A DNA stretch of 64,000 nucleotides. Source: JANMDU01 sp031418715. GTDB lineage: Bacteria; Pseudomonadota; Gammaproteobacteria; Burkholderiales; Burkholderiaceae_C. Position numbers and translations under genes: made by a program. Below are positions 17,322 to 26,519 of this stretch, in pieces. The notes under the pieces are model-generated. The model ran no database searches and was not told the origin of the DNA. It saw only the letters and a program-made list of their open reading frames with translations. The stretch lies in NCBI GenBank assembly GCA_031418715.1, contig JANOJL010000070.1:27019-91018 (forward strand). Reading direction: 5' to 3'. The first letter of the stretch is position 1. Every line of letters begins with the position of its first letter.

Positions 17322-19091
17322 TCAACGGCGTGGAGACAGGGGCATCAGCGGCATCGGCTGAGTAGCTTCCAAGCTCGGGCGCAGCAAAACCATGAAGTCA
17401 TTTCCTTCAAGTGTGCCGCTCCCAACGGCCTGAGCTTGAGAGCGCTTGCTTCGCTGATAAGTGATCGTTGCACCATGCCGTACACAAAGCTCACGGCAGA
17501 TATACAGCCCCAAACCACTAGAACGACTTTGGGAACTGAAGAACGGCTCAAACAAATGTCGCTGGACACCCGGATCAATCGGCGCGCCATCGCTCCAGAC
17601 GCTGAGCTGCCACAAGCCTTGCGCTCCACTCTGCTGGAAAGTCACCTGAATCGCTCCTGGGTGACGGCTGGCATGCCGCAACGCGTTATCCAACAAATTC
17701 ACAAGCACACGGCGCAAATGATCTGCTTCAAATTCGATAGCACTTGGTGCAGTATTTATAAGCGCGGTTGCCGTATTTTTGGCTTTATATTGAGTCATCC
17801 AATCATCACAGATACTGCTGATGAATCGCGCTGGATCGTGCAACGTGGCCGCCTGTCGTACGCCGCCTTGCACACGCGCAACATCCAACACATCTTCCAC
17901 CACGCGGTTCAAGCGTTGCACGTTTTGCGCCACCATGCGCACCAGCTTCTGCTGCTGCGGGGACTGGATTTCTTCAGCAAGCAGTTCATTCGCTTGAGAA
18001 ATAGCGGACAAGGGATTACGGATCTCGTGCGCCACCGCGGCTGACATACGCCCCATGGCAGCGAGTTTTTCAGTGCGCACGCGCGCTTCGACTTCGCGTA
18101 AATCTTCCATGAATATCACACACAGGCTGCCTTGTGCAGGCACATCAGGCAAGATAGACAAATACGTCTTCACATGCAACTGGCGCTGCATGCTTGGCTC
18201 TGACTGCACCGTGACCTCCCTTTGTAAAGGTCGTTGTTCTTGCAAGCTTTCCGCAGCCAAATCTGCCAAGCTCTGCCAAGCCGGGCGCGCCGCTAAGACA
18301 AAAGGTGGCTTGGCCAGATTGGACCGTGTGCCCGTATTAGCACCCAGCATCTCACGAGCCGCGGGATTGGCAGCGTGCACTACGCCATTGGCATCGAGCA
18401 CGATGATGCCATCACCCAAGTTGTCTATCACCAACTGGTTAACCTGAATTTGCGCACGCGCCGCCATCTCGCTTCCTCGCGCCACGCGCTCTTGTCGCAC
18501 CAATCGTGTGGACAATTGATTCGCGAGATATGCCACCACAAACAGCCCTGTCCCCGTGATCGCAGCCTGCACATAGCGGCCAACCGCGTCAGGCGTGCCT
18601 GACAAGGTGTATTGCAACGCATCCAACAGCAGAGCCACTGTGACAGCCGCTGCCGTGCCCATCGCCAAGAGCAACGGGCCCAACACCGCAGCGAGCAGCA
18701 CAGGCAGGGCAAACAAAGGCGTGTAATTGATCGTGCCAACCTGCAAATACAACAGCAAGCCGAACACCACCACATCCACACCCACCGTCACAAGCCATTG
18801 CGGATCAAATCGTGCGCCAGGCAAGGTAGGCCGCCCCAGCACGCGCACCCAAACCGTGAGAGCCAAATAGGAAATACAAACGAAGAGCGCCAAACTGTGC
18901 GGCGGTTGCCCCATGACGCGCAGATAAAGCAGCAAAAGCAGCAATACGCCCGCCACCAAAATACGCGCCGCCATGAAGCCGCGCCAAAGACGTGGCAAAC
19001 CACTTTCACGGTCGGACAAATTCAGTTCACGTGACGATGCTTCATTGGCATCCATCAAGGCACTGAAGCTGCTTTGCCCCTCTTGCATCAA
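17322..19091 (-). CDS. pilS: Membrane sensor histidine kinase PilS
   Basis: 589 residues. About six hydrophobic segments occupy 40-200, then a PAS-like region (IDNLGDGIIVLDANGVVHAANPAAREML), an H-box AVAHEIRNPLSAISQANELL with the phosphorylated His, and an ATPase domain (LVNLLDNALRHASRHPG, SSGLGLYICRELC). It pairs with PilR, whose gene starts at or within 50 bases of its stop. A palindromic-repeat copy (17727-17783) lies between the H-box region and the N-box of the kinase, giving KNTATALINTAPSAIEFEA. A second Met at residue 14 could be the true start. Confidence 0.92.
   Translation of the reverse strand: MMQEGQSSFSALMDANEASSRELNLSDRESGLPRLWRGFMAARILVAGVLLLLLLYLRVMGQPPHSLALFVCISYLALTVWVRVLGRPTLPGARFDPQWLVTVGVDVVVFGLLLYLQVGTINYTPLFALPVLLAAVLGPLLLAMGTAAAVTVALLLDALQYTLSGTPDAVGRYVQAAITGTGLFVVAYLANQLSTRLVRQERVARGSEMAARAQIQVNQLVIDNLGDGIIVLDANGVVHAANPAAREMLGANTGTRSNLAKPPFVLAARPAWQSLADLAAESLQEQRPLQREVTVQSEPSMQRQLHVKTYLSILPDVPAQGSLCVIFMEDLREVEARVRTEKLAAMGRMSAAVAHEIRNPLSAISQANELLAEEIQSPQQQKLVRMVAQNVQRLNRVVEDVLDVARVQGGVRQAATLHDPARFISSICDDWMTQYKAKNTATALINTAPSAIEFEADHLRRVLVNLLDNALRHASRHPGAIQVTFQQSGAQGLWQLSVWSDGAPIDPGVQRHLFEPFFSSQSRSSGLGLYICRELCVRHGATITYQRSKRSQAQAVGSGTLEGNDFMVLLRPSLEATQPMPLMPLSPRR
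17727..17783 (+). repeat. Palindromic repeat copy inside pilS
   Basis: AAATTCGATAGCACTTGG, then GTGCAG, TTATAAGCGCGGTTGCCG and TATTTTTGGC follow the family order on the plus strand. The host gene runs on minus, so the element is read in the opposite orientation: NTATALINTAPSAIEFEA. This is the same frame as the copies in czcB (30483), HMA-MauE (36655) and the YgjP gene (59599). Confidence 0.7.
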
Positions 19092-19336
19092 CCCTCCTGC
19101 TGCAGGCGATGAGACGCGCTACAGTAGCTGCCACGCTTACCCACAAGTGCATCGCTCTTGGGCAAATGCACGCCACACACAGCGCAACTAAGCATGATCT
19201 GCGGCGGCGCATCTGCCTGCTTGGTTTTTTGTGGTTTCGCTAACGCTTCCTCCTTCTCATCCCGCGCATCCGCACGACTCTTTTTCCAGAGCCAAACGCC
19301 CAACAACACAACCAAAATTACAACAACGTATTTCAA
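19088..19336 (-). CDS. PP0621-like small membrane-anchored protein
   Basis: 82 residues: an N-terminal membrane anchor (KYVVVILVVLLGVWLW), a charged Lys/Glu linker, and a C-terminal region with two Cys pairs arranged CAVC and YCSASH, likely a metal-binding knuckle. It matches the short PP0621-type proteins often found just upstream of pilS in this group. Its stop overlaps the pilS start. Function unknown. Confidence 0.7.
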   Translation of the reverse strand: MKYVVVILVVLLGVWLWKKSRADARDEKEEALAKPQKTKQADAPPQIMLSCAVCGVHLPKSDALVGKRGSYCSASHRLQQEG

Positions 19337-19360
19337 GAAATGCCTCTCGTTAAAAGCGCT

Positions 19361-20167
19361 TCAAACCACGCGCTGGAGCAATATCTCCAACACAAAGCGC
19401 GAACCCACATAGGCCAGCAGAAGCAAAATGGCACTGCCATAAACAAACCGTGCCGCTCGCTTGCCGCGCCAGCCCCTTTGCCAGCGACCCCAGAGCAACC
19501 AAGCCATCAAGCCCCAAGCAAGCACCGAAAAAATCGTTTTGTGATTCCACTGCCAAGCACTGCCGGCGCCATACAGGTCTTCACCAAACAGCCAACCCGC
19601 CAGCAACGTGCCCGTGAGCAACACGAACGCTGCCAAGACGAATGCAAACATCAGCCTCTCTAGCGTCATCAGCGGCAGGCCCACTGTTTCCTGCGGGCTA
19701 CCTTGCGCCGCGCGTATTTGCTCTTCCGCGCGGCGCATGAGCCAAGCATGCACCGTCGCTACAGCCAGCAAACCATAGGCCGCCACGCCAAACGCGCCAT
19801 GAAGAGGCAGCCAAATGGACGCTTTGGCATTCAAAGCCGTGCCAGGAAAAATCAAACCGATCAACAGAGCCGCGCCACCCAATGCCGCCAGCGCACGGCG
19901 GCTTTGCATTTGCGGATACAAGCGGCTTTGCACCGCATACACCGTCAGAACGAGCCAAGCCATCACAGAAATCGCCGGGCCAAAGCCAAAGAATCCAGAA
20001 AACAATGCCAAGGCGAGCAGCAAGCCATGTGAAAGCCAAGCGATTGCCAAGCTGCTGGCCACCGCTTGGGAGCTTGGCGATTTCATGAGCGCAGGCAGGG
20101 CGTAAGCCACCAAAGCAACGGCAGCGAGCACCCAAAACCAAGCAGGATAGCTACTGGATAAAATCAT
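19361..20167 (-). CDS. CcsA/YpjD-type cytochrome c assembly-like membrane protein
   Basis: 268 residues with eight or so hydrophobic segments. The conserved C-terminal signature GSAWQWNHKTIFSVLAWG, with its WNHK motif, and earlier LPLHGAFGVAAYGLLAVATVHAWLM mark the CcsA/CcmC/YpjD superfamily of heme-handling membrane proteins. The position directly before, and divergent from, ffh is the usual one for the YpjD subgroup. Whether it works in cytochrome c maturation or in another process is not settled for this subgroup. Confidence 0.82.
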   Translation of the reverse strand: MILSSSYPAWFWVLAAVALVAYALPALMKSPSSQAVASSLAIAWLSHGLLLALALFSGFFGFGPAISVMAWLVLTVYAVQSRLYPQMQSRRALAALGGAALLIGLIFPGTALNAKASIWLPLHGAFGVAAYGLLAVATVHAWLMRRAEEQIRAAQGSPQETVGLPLMTLERLMFAFVLAAFVLLTGTLLAGWLFGEDLYGAGSAWQWNHKTIFSVLAWGLMAWLLWGRWQRGWRGKRAARFVYGSAILLLLAYVGSRFVLEILLQRVV

Positions 20168-20226
20168 GCCTTTAGTTTACCTCTGCAAACGCTGCGCAAG
20201 CAGACTGTCCAACATCAAGATCCATC

Positions 20227-21636
20227 ATGGCATCAGCCCTCTCCGAACGCCTATCAAAACTGGTCAAAACGATGAGCGGCCAAGCCCGCATCACCGAATC
20301 CAACGTGGCTGACATGCTGCGCGAAGTGCGCATGGCGCTGCTGGAGGCAGATGTGGCCCTGCCCGTGGTGCGCGATTTCATCACCCGTGTGAAAGAAAAA
20401 TCCCTTGGTCAAGAGGTGGTGGGCTCGCTCAAACCGGGCGAGGCGCTGGTGGGCATCGTCAACCGTGAGTTGGTGGCCACCATTGGTGATGGCGTGAGCG
20501 ATATCAACCTCGCCGCACAGCCGCCCGCCGTGATCTTGATGGCAGGTTTGCAAGGCGTTGGTAAAACCACGACCACCGCAAAGCTGGCCAAGCACCTGAT
20601 CACCAAACGCAAAAAGAAAGTGCTCACAGTCTCAGGCGACGTCTACCGCCCAGCTGCGATTGAGCAGCTCAAGACCGTGACGGCGCAAGCTGGAGCGGAA
20701 TGGTTTCCCTCTTCTCCCGATCAAAAGCCCGCTGACATCGCCCGCGCCGCGCTTCTGTATGCGAAGAATCATTATTTCGATGTGCTACTGGTTGACACCG
20801 CTGGCCGCTTGGCGATTGACGCGCAGCTGATGCAAGAGATTCAAGAGCTGCATGGCATTTTGAATCCAGTAGAAACTCTCTTCGTCGTTGACGCGATGCA
20901 AGGTCAAGATGCGATCAACACGGCAAAAGCTTTCAAAGACGCACTGCCACTAACAGGCATCATCCTCACTAAAACAGACGGCGATTCACGCGGCGGTGCA
21001 GCCCTCTCCGTCAAGCAAATCACGGGTGTACCTATCAAATTCGCGGGCACGAGCGAAAAAATTGATGGCTTGGAAGTTTTTGATGCCGAGCGCTTTGCAG
21101 GCCGCATTCTGGGCATGGGCGATATCCTCGCGCTCGTCGAGCAAGTCACAGCCAATGTCGACATGGCCGCTGCGCAAAAAATGGCCGAGAAGATCAAGAG
21201 CGGAACCAGTTTTAATTTGCAGGATTTTTTAGAGCAAATCCAGCAAATGAAAAACATGGGCGGCTTATCCAGCCTGATGGACAAGCTCCCCAGCCAACTC
21301 GCAGGCAAAGCCTCAGAAGCTGATTTGAACCGCGCCGAAAAAGACATCATCCGCAAAGAAGGCATCATCAACAGCATGAGCGGCAAAGAGCGCCGCAATC
21401 CCGGCTTGCTTTTCGACGGAAAAACCAAAGCCAGCCGTAAACGCCGCATCGCCCAAGGCGCAGGCGTGCAGATTCAGGAAGTGAATCGGTTGCTCAATGA
21501 GTTCGATCAGATGCGCGACATGATGAAAAAAATGAAGGGCGGCGGCATGATGAAGATGATGAAAAAGCTCGGCGGCATGGGCGGCGCGAAAGGCTTACCG
21601 GGTATGGGCGGTGGTATGCCTAAGATGCCTTTTTAA
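20227..21636 (+). CDS. ffh: Signal recognition particle protein Ffh
   Basis: 469 residues, full length. The N domain (ALSERLSKLVKTMSGQARITESNV) is followed by the GTPase G domain with GLQGVGKTTTTAKLA, DVYRPAAIEQL, LLVDTAGRLAID, and TKTDGDSRGGAALS. The methionine-rich M domain ends in a tail rich in Met/Gly (MMKMMKKLGGMGG). It binds 4.5S RNA and signal sequences for co-translational targeting. Confidence 0.97.
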   Translation: MASALSERLSKLVKTMSGQARITESNVADMLREVRMALLEADVALPVVRDFITRVKEKSLGQEVVGSLKPGEALVGIVNRELVATIGDGVSDINLAAQPPAVILMAGLQGVGKTTTTAKLAKHLITKRKKKVLTVSGDVYRPAAIEQLKTVTAQAGAEWFPSSPDQKPADIARAALLYAKNHYFDVLLVDTAGRLAIDAQLMQEIQELHGILNPVETLFVVDAMQGQDAINTAKAFKDALPLTGIILTKTDGDSRGGAALSVKQITGVPIKFAGTSEKIDGLEVFDAERFAGRILGMGDILALVEQVTANVDMAAAQKMAEKIKSGTSFNLQDFLEQIQQMKNMGGLSSLMDKLPSQLAGKASEADLNRAEKDIIRKEGIINSMSGKERRNPGLLFDGKTKASRKRRIAQGAGVQIQEVNRLLNEFDQMRDMMKKMKGGGMMKMMKKLGGMGGAKGLPGMGGGMPKMPF

Positions 21637-21645
21637 AATCTTCGC

Positions 21646-23379
21646 TCAATTGCCAGCCAATTCCTTCTCCTGCAAAGCTCGCCACATCACCTTGCCGCTC
21701 CCGCTCTTGGGCAGACTCGCTGCAAATTCGACCACACGCGGCACTTTGTAGACGGCCATATTGTCTCTGCACCACTGCAAAATATCTTGCTCATCTACAC
21801 GCCCTACATGCGAGCTTCGCAGCACGACTACTGCCTTCACACTCTCGCCGCGATAGGCATCACGGGTAGCTATCACGCAAGCCTCGGCAATCGCGGGATG
21901 CTTGAACATCAGCGATTCGACCTCAGCTGGCCAGACCTTGAAGCCACTGGCGTTGATCATCCGTTTCAAGCGATCTGTGATGAAGAAATAGCCCTCTTCA
22001 TCCACTTTTCCTAGGTCGCCGCTTCTGAAAAACACTTTGCTATCACGCTCAAAAAAAGCCTTGGCGGATGCAGGCTCATTTTTCCAATAACCTTTGAAAT
22101 TCATCGGCCCGCTCATCACAATTTCGCCTTGCACACCCATCGGCATTTCTTCCAAATTTTCTGGATTCACCACCCGTGCATCACAACTCATAAAGGGAAT
22201 GCCCAAGCATTGCTGCTTCGGGCGATCTGCCGGATTGCTGTGACTCGGCGCAGCCGTCTCAGTGAGGCCATAACCTTCCACATAGCGCAGACCAAATTGC
22301 TCCAGCAAACGCTGCGCTACGGCCTGCGGCATAGCCGCACCGCCGCCGCCGATATAGACCAAACTGCTCAGATCGTATTGGTCAAAGCTGGGCGAGGCGA
22401 GCAGATCAATCACCATGGTGGGAATGTTTGTCCAGTGCGTCACCTTGTGGCGCGAGATCAAACGGCCTGCCAAATCGCGATCCCAGCGCGGCATGATCAC
22501 CAGCGTCGCGCCAGCATACAGGCTCGCATGCATGAGGCTGACCATGCCCGTGATATGAAACATCGGCACGACAACGAGCGTGACGTTTTGCGCTGTGCCG
22601 TTGCCCCACAAAATACTGGCTACGGCGTTGTGCATGATCGAGCCGTGGGTGTGCATGCAGCCTTTGGGTAGACCAGTCGTGCCGCTGGTGTACGGCAGCA
22701 TGGCGAGGTCTTCGCTGGTGGCTTTGGCTGCGGGTAAGGGTATCTCTTCCTGATTTGCAAACAGGTCAGGCCACGCATGAAGCTGCGCACCTTCAACCAA
22801 TGGCAGCGCATGCTCTGTGAGCAGCCAATCGCGCCAAGCTGGTGGCATGTCGCTTGAAGCATCCACACCAAATCCATCGCTCATGTGCGTCACGATCAAG
22901 TGCTTCAAACGCTTGTCAGGAGGCAAGGCGTTTGAAGCTGCAGCCCATTCAGCCGCCAAATCCGCGGTGGTGATGACGATGCACGTATCGGGATCAAGGA
23001 TATAGTGTTTCAGCTCTTCGGCTTTGTTCATCGGGTTGACGGGTACGACAACAGCATCCAACCTCAGGATCGCAAAGTGTGAAATCACTAGCTGCGGGCA
23101 GTTTTGCATGCAGACCACGATTCTTTGACCGAAATCGACCTCTAGCCGTTTCAATACCTGCGCAAGCTGCTCTGCTTTTTGTAGCATCTTTGCATAGCTG
23201 ATGCTGGTGTCAAAGAACTGCAAAGCCGTTTTATCTGGGTAGCGCATGGCGTTGACAGCGAGGTTATGCCACAGAGAACCCGCAGGCGGCGTCAGGCTGT
23301 GTGGCAGGCGTGCGGGCCAATGGGCATGATGAGCAGCGTGATCAGCAGAATGATGTGGGGCGCGTTGCTGTGAAGCCAA
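21646..23379 (-). CDS. Long-chain fatty-acid-CoA ligase (AMP-binding)
   Basis: 577 residues of the ANL superfamily. The AMP-binding P-loop reads MLPYTSGTTGLPKGCMHTH (about 230-248), with GYGLTETAAPSHSNP near 375 and the hinge region FRSGDLGKVDEEGYFFITDRLKRMI. The C-terminal lysine is in KSGSGKVMWRAL. It activates fatty acids to acyl-CoA for degradation or lipid synthesis. It is convergent with ffh, with a 9-base gap. It stands alone, so chain-length preference is not predictable. Confidence 0.88.
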   Translation of the reverse strand: MASQQRAPHHSADHAAHHAHWPARLPHSLTPPAGSLWHNLAVNAMRYPDKTALQFFDTSISYAKMLQKAEQLAQVLKRLEVDFGQRIVVCMQNCPQLVISHFAILRLDAVVVPVNPMNKAEELKHYILDPDTCIVITTADLAAEWAAASNALPPDKRLKHLIVTHMSDGFGVDASSDMPPAWRDWLLTEHALPLVEGAQLHAWPDLFANQEEIPLPAAKATSEDLAMLPYTSGTTGLPKGCMHTHGSIMHNAVASILWGNGTAQNVTLVVVPMFHITGMVSLMHASLYAGATLVIMPRWDRDLAGRLISRHKVTHWTNIPTMVIDLLASPSFDQYDLSSLVYIGGGGAAMPQAVAQRLLEQFGLRYVEGYGLTETAAPSHSNPADRPKQQCLGIPFMSCDARVVNPENLEEMPMGVQGEIVMSGPMNFKGYWKNEPASAKAFFERDSKVFFRSGDLGKVDEEGYFFITDRLKRMINASGFKVWPAEVESLMFKHPAIAEACVIATRDAYRGESVKAVVVLRSSHVGRVDEQDILQWCRDNMAVYKVPRVVEFAASLPKSGSGKVMWRALQEKELAGN

Positions 23380-23449
23380 GGAAAACTCCTATTGATGTGG
23401 GAACACACCTCTCGCTATCATGCCCCTTTGTTTCCTCTCACAACACACC

Positions 23450-24436
23450 ATGAAAACCCGTACTCTGCTAAAAACAATCATCGCTGCCGCATTGGCGACA
23501 GCAGGCCTCCTGCACAGCGCCCACGCTCAACCCAACTACCCTAACAAGCCCATCCGCCTGGTGATCGGCTTCCCCGCTGGCGGTCCGCTGGATCAACATG
23601 CTCGCCTGCTCACAGACAAGCTGCAATCCGTGCTCGGCCAGCCCATAGTGATTGACTACAAAGCAGGCGCTGGCGGCACAGTCGGTGCGCAAGATGTGCA
23701 GAAAGCAGCGCCCGATGGCTACACCATCATGCTGGCCAACACCGGCGTGATGGTGATCAACCCTGGCTTGTATTCCAAGCTGCCCTACGGTACTTTGAGA
23801 GATTTCGTGCCGATCGCCCGCACCGCCATGCAGCCTCTTGCGCTGCTAGTCAACCCAAACGTCAAAGCCAATACGCTGCAAGAATTCGTGAGTTTTGCCA
23901 AGAGCAACCCCGGCAAGGTGAACTACGGCTCTGCGGGCAATGGCGGCATCAGCCATCTCGTGCCAGAAATGTTCAAGAGCCAGACGGGTTTGTTCATGGT
24001 CCACATTCCCTATCGCGGCAGCGCCCCGGCATTTCAAGATTTGATCGGCGGCCAAGTGCAATTCATGGCCGAGAGCATTCCGCAGGCGGCGCAGTATCAC
24101 AAGCAAGGCAAAGTGCGTGCGTTGGCTGTGACGAGCCGTGAACGCAACCCGGCTTTGCCTGATGTGCCCACGGTGATGGAAACAAAAATGGCCAAGGACT
24201 TTGAAGTCGTCGGCTTCTATGGTTTCCTAGCGCCCGCTGGTACGCCAAAGCCGATTGTGGACAAGCTCTCGGATGCCTTCAAGCAAGTGCTGGCTATGCC
24301 TGATGTGCGTAACCGCATGATCACCCAAGGCGCTGATCCAGCTTATCTTGGTGCAGATGATTTTGCCAAGTTCATCAATTCTGAATTGCCCAAATGGGCC
24401 GCCGCTGTCCAAAAATCAGGTGCGAAGATCGATTGA
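23450..24436 (+). CDS. Bug-family tripartite tricarboxylate transporter receptor
   Basis: 328 residues. The signal peptide is MKTRTLLKTIIAAALATAGLL ending SAHA-Q. The mature protein starts PNYPNKPIRLVIGFPAGGPLDQHARLLTDKL, the hallmark of Bug periplasmic receptors, with KAGAGGTVGAQDV and AAPDGYTIML following. Bug proteins bind carboxylates and many lack a linked TctAB transporter, as here. The family is greatly expanded in Burkholderiales. The ligand is unknown. Confidence 0.9.
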   Translation: MKTRTLLKTIIAAALATAGLLHSAHAQPNYPNKPIRLVIGFPAGGPLDQHARLLTDKLQSVLGQPIVIDYKAGAGGTVGAQDVQKAAPDGYTIMLANTGVMVINPGLYSKLPYGTLRDFVPIARTAMQPLALLVNPNVKANTLQEFVSFAKSNPGKVNYGSAGNGGISHLVPEMFKSQTGLFMVHIPYRGSAPAFQDLIGGQVQFMAESIPQAAQYHKQGKVRALAVTSRERNPALPDVPTVMETKMAKDFEVVGFYGFLAPAGTPKPIVDKLSDAFKQVLAMPDVRNRMITQGADPAYLGADDFAKFINSELPKWAAAVQKSGAKID

Positions 24437-24487
24437 GCTAGATTCATCTTGGGGACATGTGAAGCTGGCATGCTGTAGTTTTTTTAA

Positions 24488-24545
24488 AATACTATTAATT
24501 TCATAGCATGTCACGCAGATTCTATAACGGCAGGTGGCCGACTTG
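24488..24545 (+). repeat. Palindromic repeat copy at the glpQ start
   Basis: AATACTATTAATTTCATAGCA, then ACGCAGATT, CTATAACGG and GGTGGCCGACTT follow the family consensus closely. The candidate glpQ ATG (24508) lies inside it. Here the gene would be read in a different frame from the other ORF-embedded copies, so this copy may be purely upstream if the true start is at 24562. Confidence 0.7.
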
Positions 24546-25503
24546 CCTCATAATTTGGGGCATGACTACTGCCTCCATCGCTCAACCTACCCCATTCGAT
24601 CTGCAAGGCCATCGCGGCGCACGCGGCCTTTTGCCTGAAAACACCCTGCCCGCCTTTGAGCGAGCGATCGAACTGGAAGTCACAACACTGGAACTCGATG
24701 TGGGCATCACCAAAGACGGCATTGTGGTGATCAGCCATGATCGCGCTTTGAATCCAGAGATTACGCGCGATGCCAGTGGCGCCTATCTGAGCGCGCCTGC
24801 CCTAGTCAACCGGTTGACCATGGCCGAGATCAAGACCTACGACGTCGGCCGCATCAATCCCCAGAGCCCCTATGCCAAGCGTTTCCCCGACCAACAGCCC
24901 ATCGACGGGACGCGCATGCCAGCGCTGTCGACCCTCTTCAAACGCGTGGATGCGCTCGGCGCGAAAAAGCTGCGCTTCAACATCGAAACCAAAATCTCAC
25001 CCGAGAAGCCGAATGACACGGTGAGCGCCGCCGTGTTTGCGCGCAAGCTGCTCGATCTGGTGCGCACGCACGGCATGGCCAGCCGCGTCACAATCCAAAG
25101 CTTTGACTGGCGCACGCTGCAAATCATCCAAGAGTTGCAAAAAGGCCATACCAAACGGGTATTGACTTCCTGCCTCACGGCTCAGCAAGCTTGGGCGAAC
25201 AACATCACGCCAACATCTGACAAAGGCCCGTATTGGACCGGCTCGGTGCGCACTCCTCAGCATGCGGATGTGCCAAGCATGGTCAAGGCAGCCGGCTGTG
25301 AAATTTGGTCGCCCTATTTTGAAGACATCACGCCCGATTTGGTTAAAAAATCTCACGATCTTAGTCTCAAGGTGATCCCTTGGACGACCAACAGCGAAGC
25401 GGAAATGGCAGCTGTGATCGAAGCTGGCGCGGATGGTTTGATCACCGATTACCCCAATAAAGCTAAGGCACTTCTGGCGCAGCGGGGCATTGCCATACGT
25501 TGA
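24508..25503 (+). CDS. glpQ: Glycerophosphodiester phosphodiesterase
   Basis: 331 residues. The GDPD signature is clear: LQGHRGARGLLPENTLPAFERAIELEVTTLELDVGITKDGIVVISHD, with the catalytic His residues and the Glu/Asp metal ligands. Later blocks (FNIETKI, TIQSFDWRTLQ, VIPWTTNSEAEMAAVIEAGADGLITDYP) complete the barrel. It hydrolyses glycerophosphodiesters to glycerol-3-phosphate and an alcohol. The first 26 residues from 24508 could be a signal peptide (CLIIWGMTTASIA-Q), pointing to the periplasm. However, that start sits in a repeat with no ribosome-binding site; 24562 is the alternative. Confidence 0.88.
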   Translation: MSRRFYNGRWPTCLIIWGMTTASIAQPTPFDLQGHRGARGLLPENTLPAFERAIELEVTTLELDVGITKDGIVVISHDRALNPEITRDASGAYLSAPALVNRLTMAEIKTYDVGRINPQSPYAKRFPDQQPIDGTRMPALSTLFKRVDALGAKKLRFNIETKISPEKPNDTVSAAVFARKLLDLVRTHGMASRVTIQSFDWRTLQIIQELQKGHTKRVLTSCLTAQQAWANNITPTSDKGPYWTGSVRTPQHADVPSMVKAAGCEIWSPYFEDITPDLVKKSHDLSLKVIPWTTNSEAEMAAVIEAGADGLITDYPNKAKALLAQRGIAIR

Positions 25504-25543
25504 TTACGGCAAAATCATGGGTTATCCACAGAAAGTGTTACCC

Positions 25544-26434
25544 ATGTTCAGTCAAATCGCCCCCCATCGCCGCGCGCTCCTAGCTGCAGCTTTCTCTGCC
25601 ATCGCTTTGGTCGCCTGCGGCAAGAAAGAAACCCCTCCCGCCCCAGCCGCCACGCCCGCACCGGCTGCTGCGCCTGCGCCCGCTCCTGTGAAAGTCTACA
25701 CAGTGGGTACTGACGCGGCCTACGCACCGTTTGAGAAAATGTCGGCCAGCAATGAAGTCGAAGGTTTGACAGCCGATCTGCTCAAAGCAGCTGCAGCCAA
25801 AGGCGGATTTGAAGTGAAATTCGTCAACACGCCTTGGGAAGGCATCTTCAAAACTTTAGATGGAGGCGAGCGCGATATCGTTGCAAGTAGCGTCACCATC
25901 ACCGATGAGCGCAAGCAAAGCATGGATTTTTCCAAGCCTTACTTCGACGCGGTGCAGTTGATTGCTGTGAAAGCGGATTCAAAAATTACCAAGTTTGACG
26001 ACCTTAAAAAGCTCAAAGTCGGTGTGCAAACCGGTACGACAGGCGATGAAGTCGTGCAAAAGCTGCTGGGCAAAGCCAGCGCCAACATCAAGCGTTTTGA
26101 ATCAACCCCCTTGGCCTTGCAAGAGCTGGCCGCAGGTGGCGTAAGCGCCGTGGTGGCTGATAACGGTGTGGTGCAGCACTACATTGCCAACAATCCGACC
26201 GCCAAGTTCAAATCCGTGAGCGATGCCTCCTTTGTGCCCGAGCAATATGGCTTTGCGGTGAAGAAGGGCAACGCAGAGTTGCTGGCCAAGATCAACACAG
26301 GTATTGACGCGATCAAAGCCGATGGCAGCTACGACACGATCATGGCCAAATACTTCGGTGCGAAGCCCGCAGGTGCGATGGCACCGGCATCCGCAGCGCC
26401 TGCTGCCGCGCCCGCCAGCGCAGCCTCGAAGTAA
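25544..26434 (+). CDS. Amino-acid ABC transporter substrate-binding lipoprotein
   Basis: 296 residues. The N-terminal signal ends in a lipobox, ALVACGK, so the protein is lipid-anchored. A Pro/Ala-rich linker leads into the SBP-bac-3 fold (VYTVGTDAAYAPFEKM, FEVKFVNTPWEGIFKTLDGGERDIVASSVTITDERKQSMDFSKPYF, LKVGVQTGTTGDEVV). These features fit polar amino-acid receptors such as those for glutamine or arginine. The C terminus is again Ala/Pro-rich. The permease gene follows after a terminator-like hairpin. The start at 25544 is chosen over 25517 because the signal peptide is then of normal length. Confidence 0.88.
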   Translation: MFSQIAPHRRALLAAAFSAIALVACGKKETPPAPAATPAPAAAPAPAPVKVYTVGTDAAYAPFEKMSASNEVEGLTADLLKAAAAKGGFEVKFVNTPWEGIFKTLDGGERDIVASSVTITDERKQSMDFSKPYFDAVQLIAVKADSKITKFDDLKKLKVGVQTGTTGDEVVQKLLGKASANIKRFESTPLALQELAAGGVSAVVADNGVVQHYIANNPTAKFKSVSDASFVPEQYGFAVKKGNAELLAKINTGIDAIKADGSYDTIMAKYFGAKPAGAMAPASAAPAAAPASAASK

Positions 26435-26454
26435 ACTCAGAGCTTCTTGCCAAG

Positions 26455-26489
26455 GGGCGTGTCCACAGGCTGTGGACACGCCCTTTTTT
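26455..26489 (+). terminator. Intrinsic terminator or attenuator between receptor and permease genes
   Basis: GGGCGTGTCCACA (26455-26467) pairs exactly with TGTGGACACGCCC (26471-26483) around three bases, followed by six T residues. As it lies inside a probable operon it likely lowers permease expression relative to the abundant receptor. Confidence 0.9.
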
Positions 26490-26519
26490 CTTTCAATACC
26501 GATCAGAGACAACATCACC

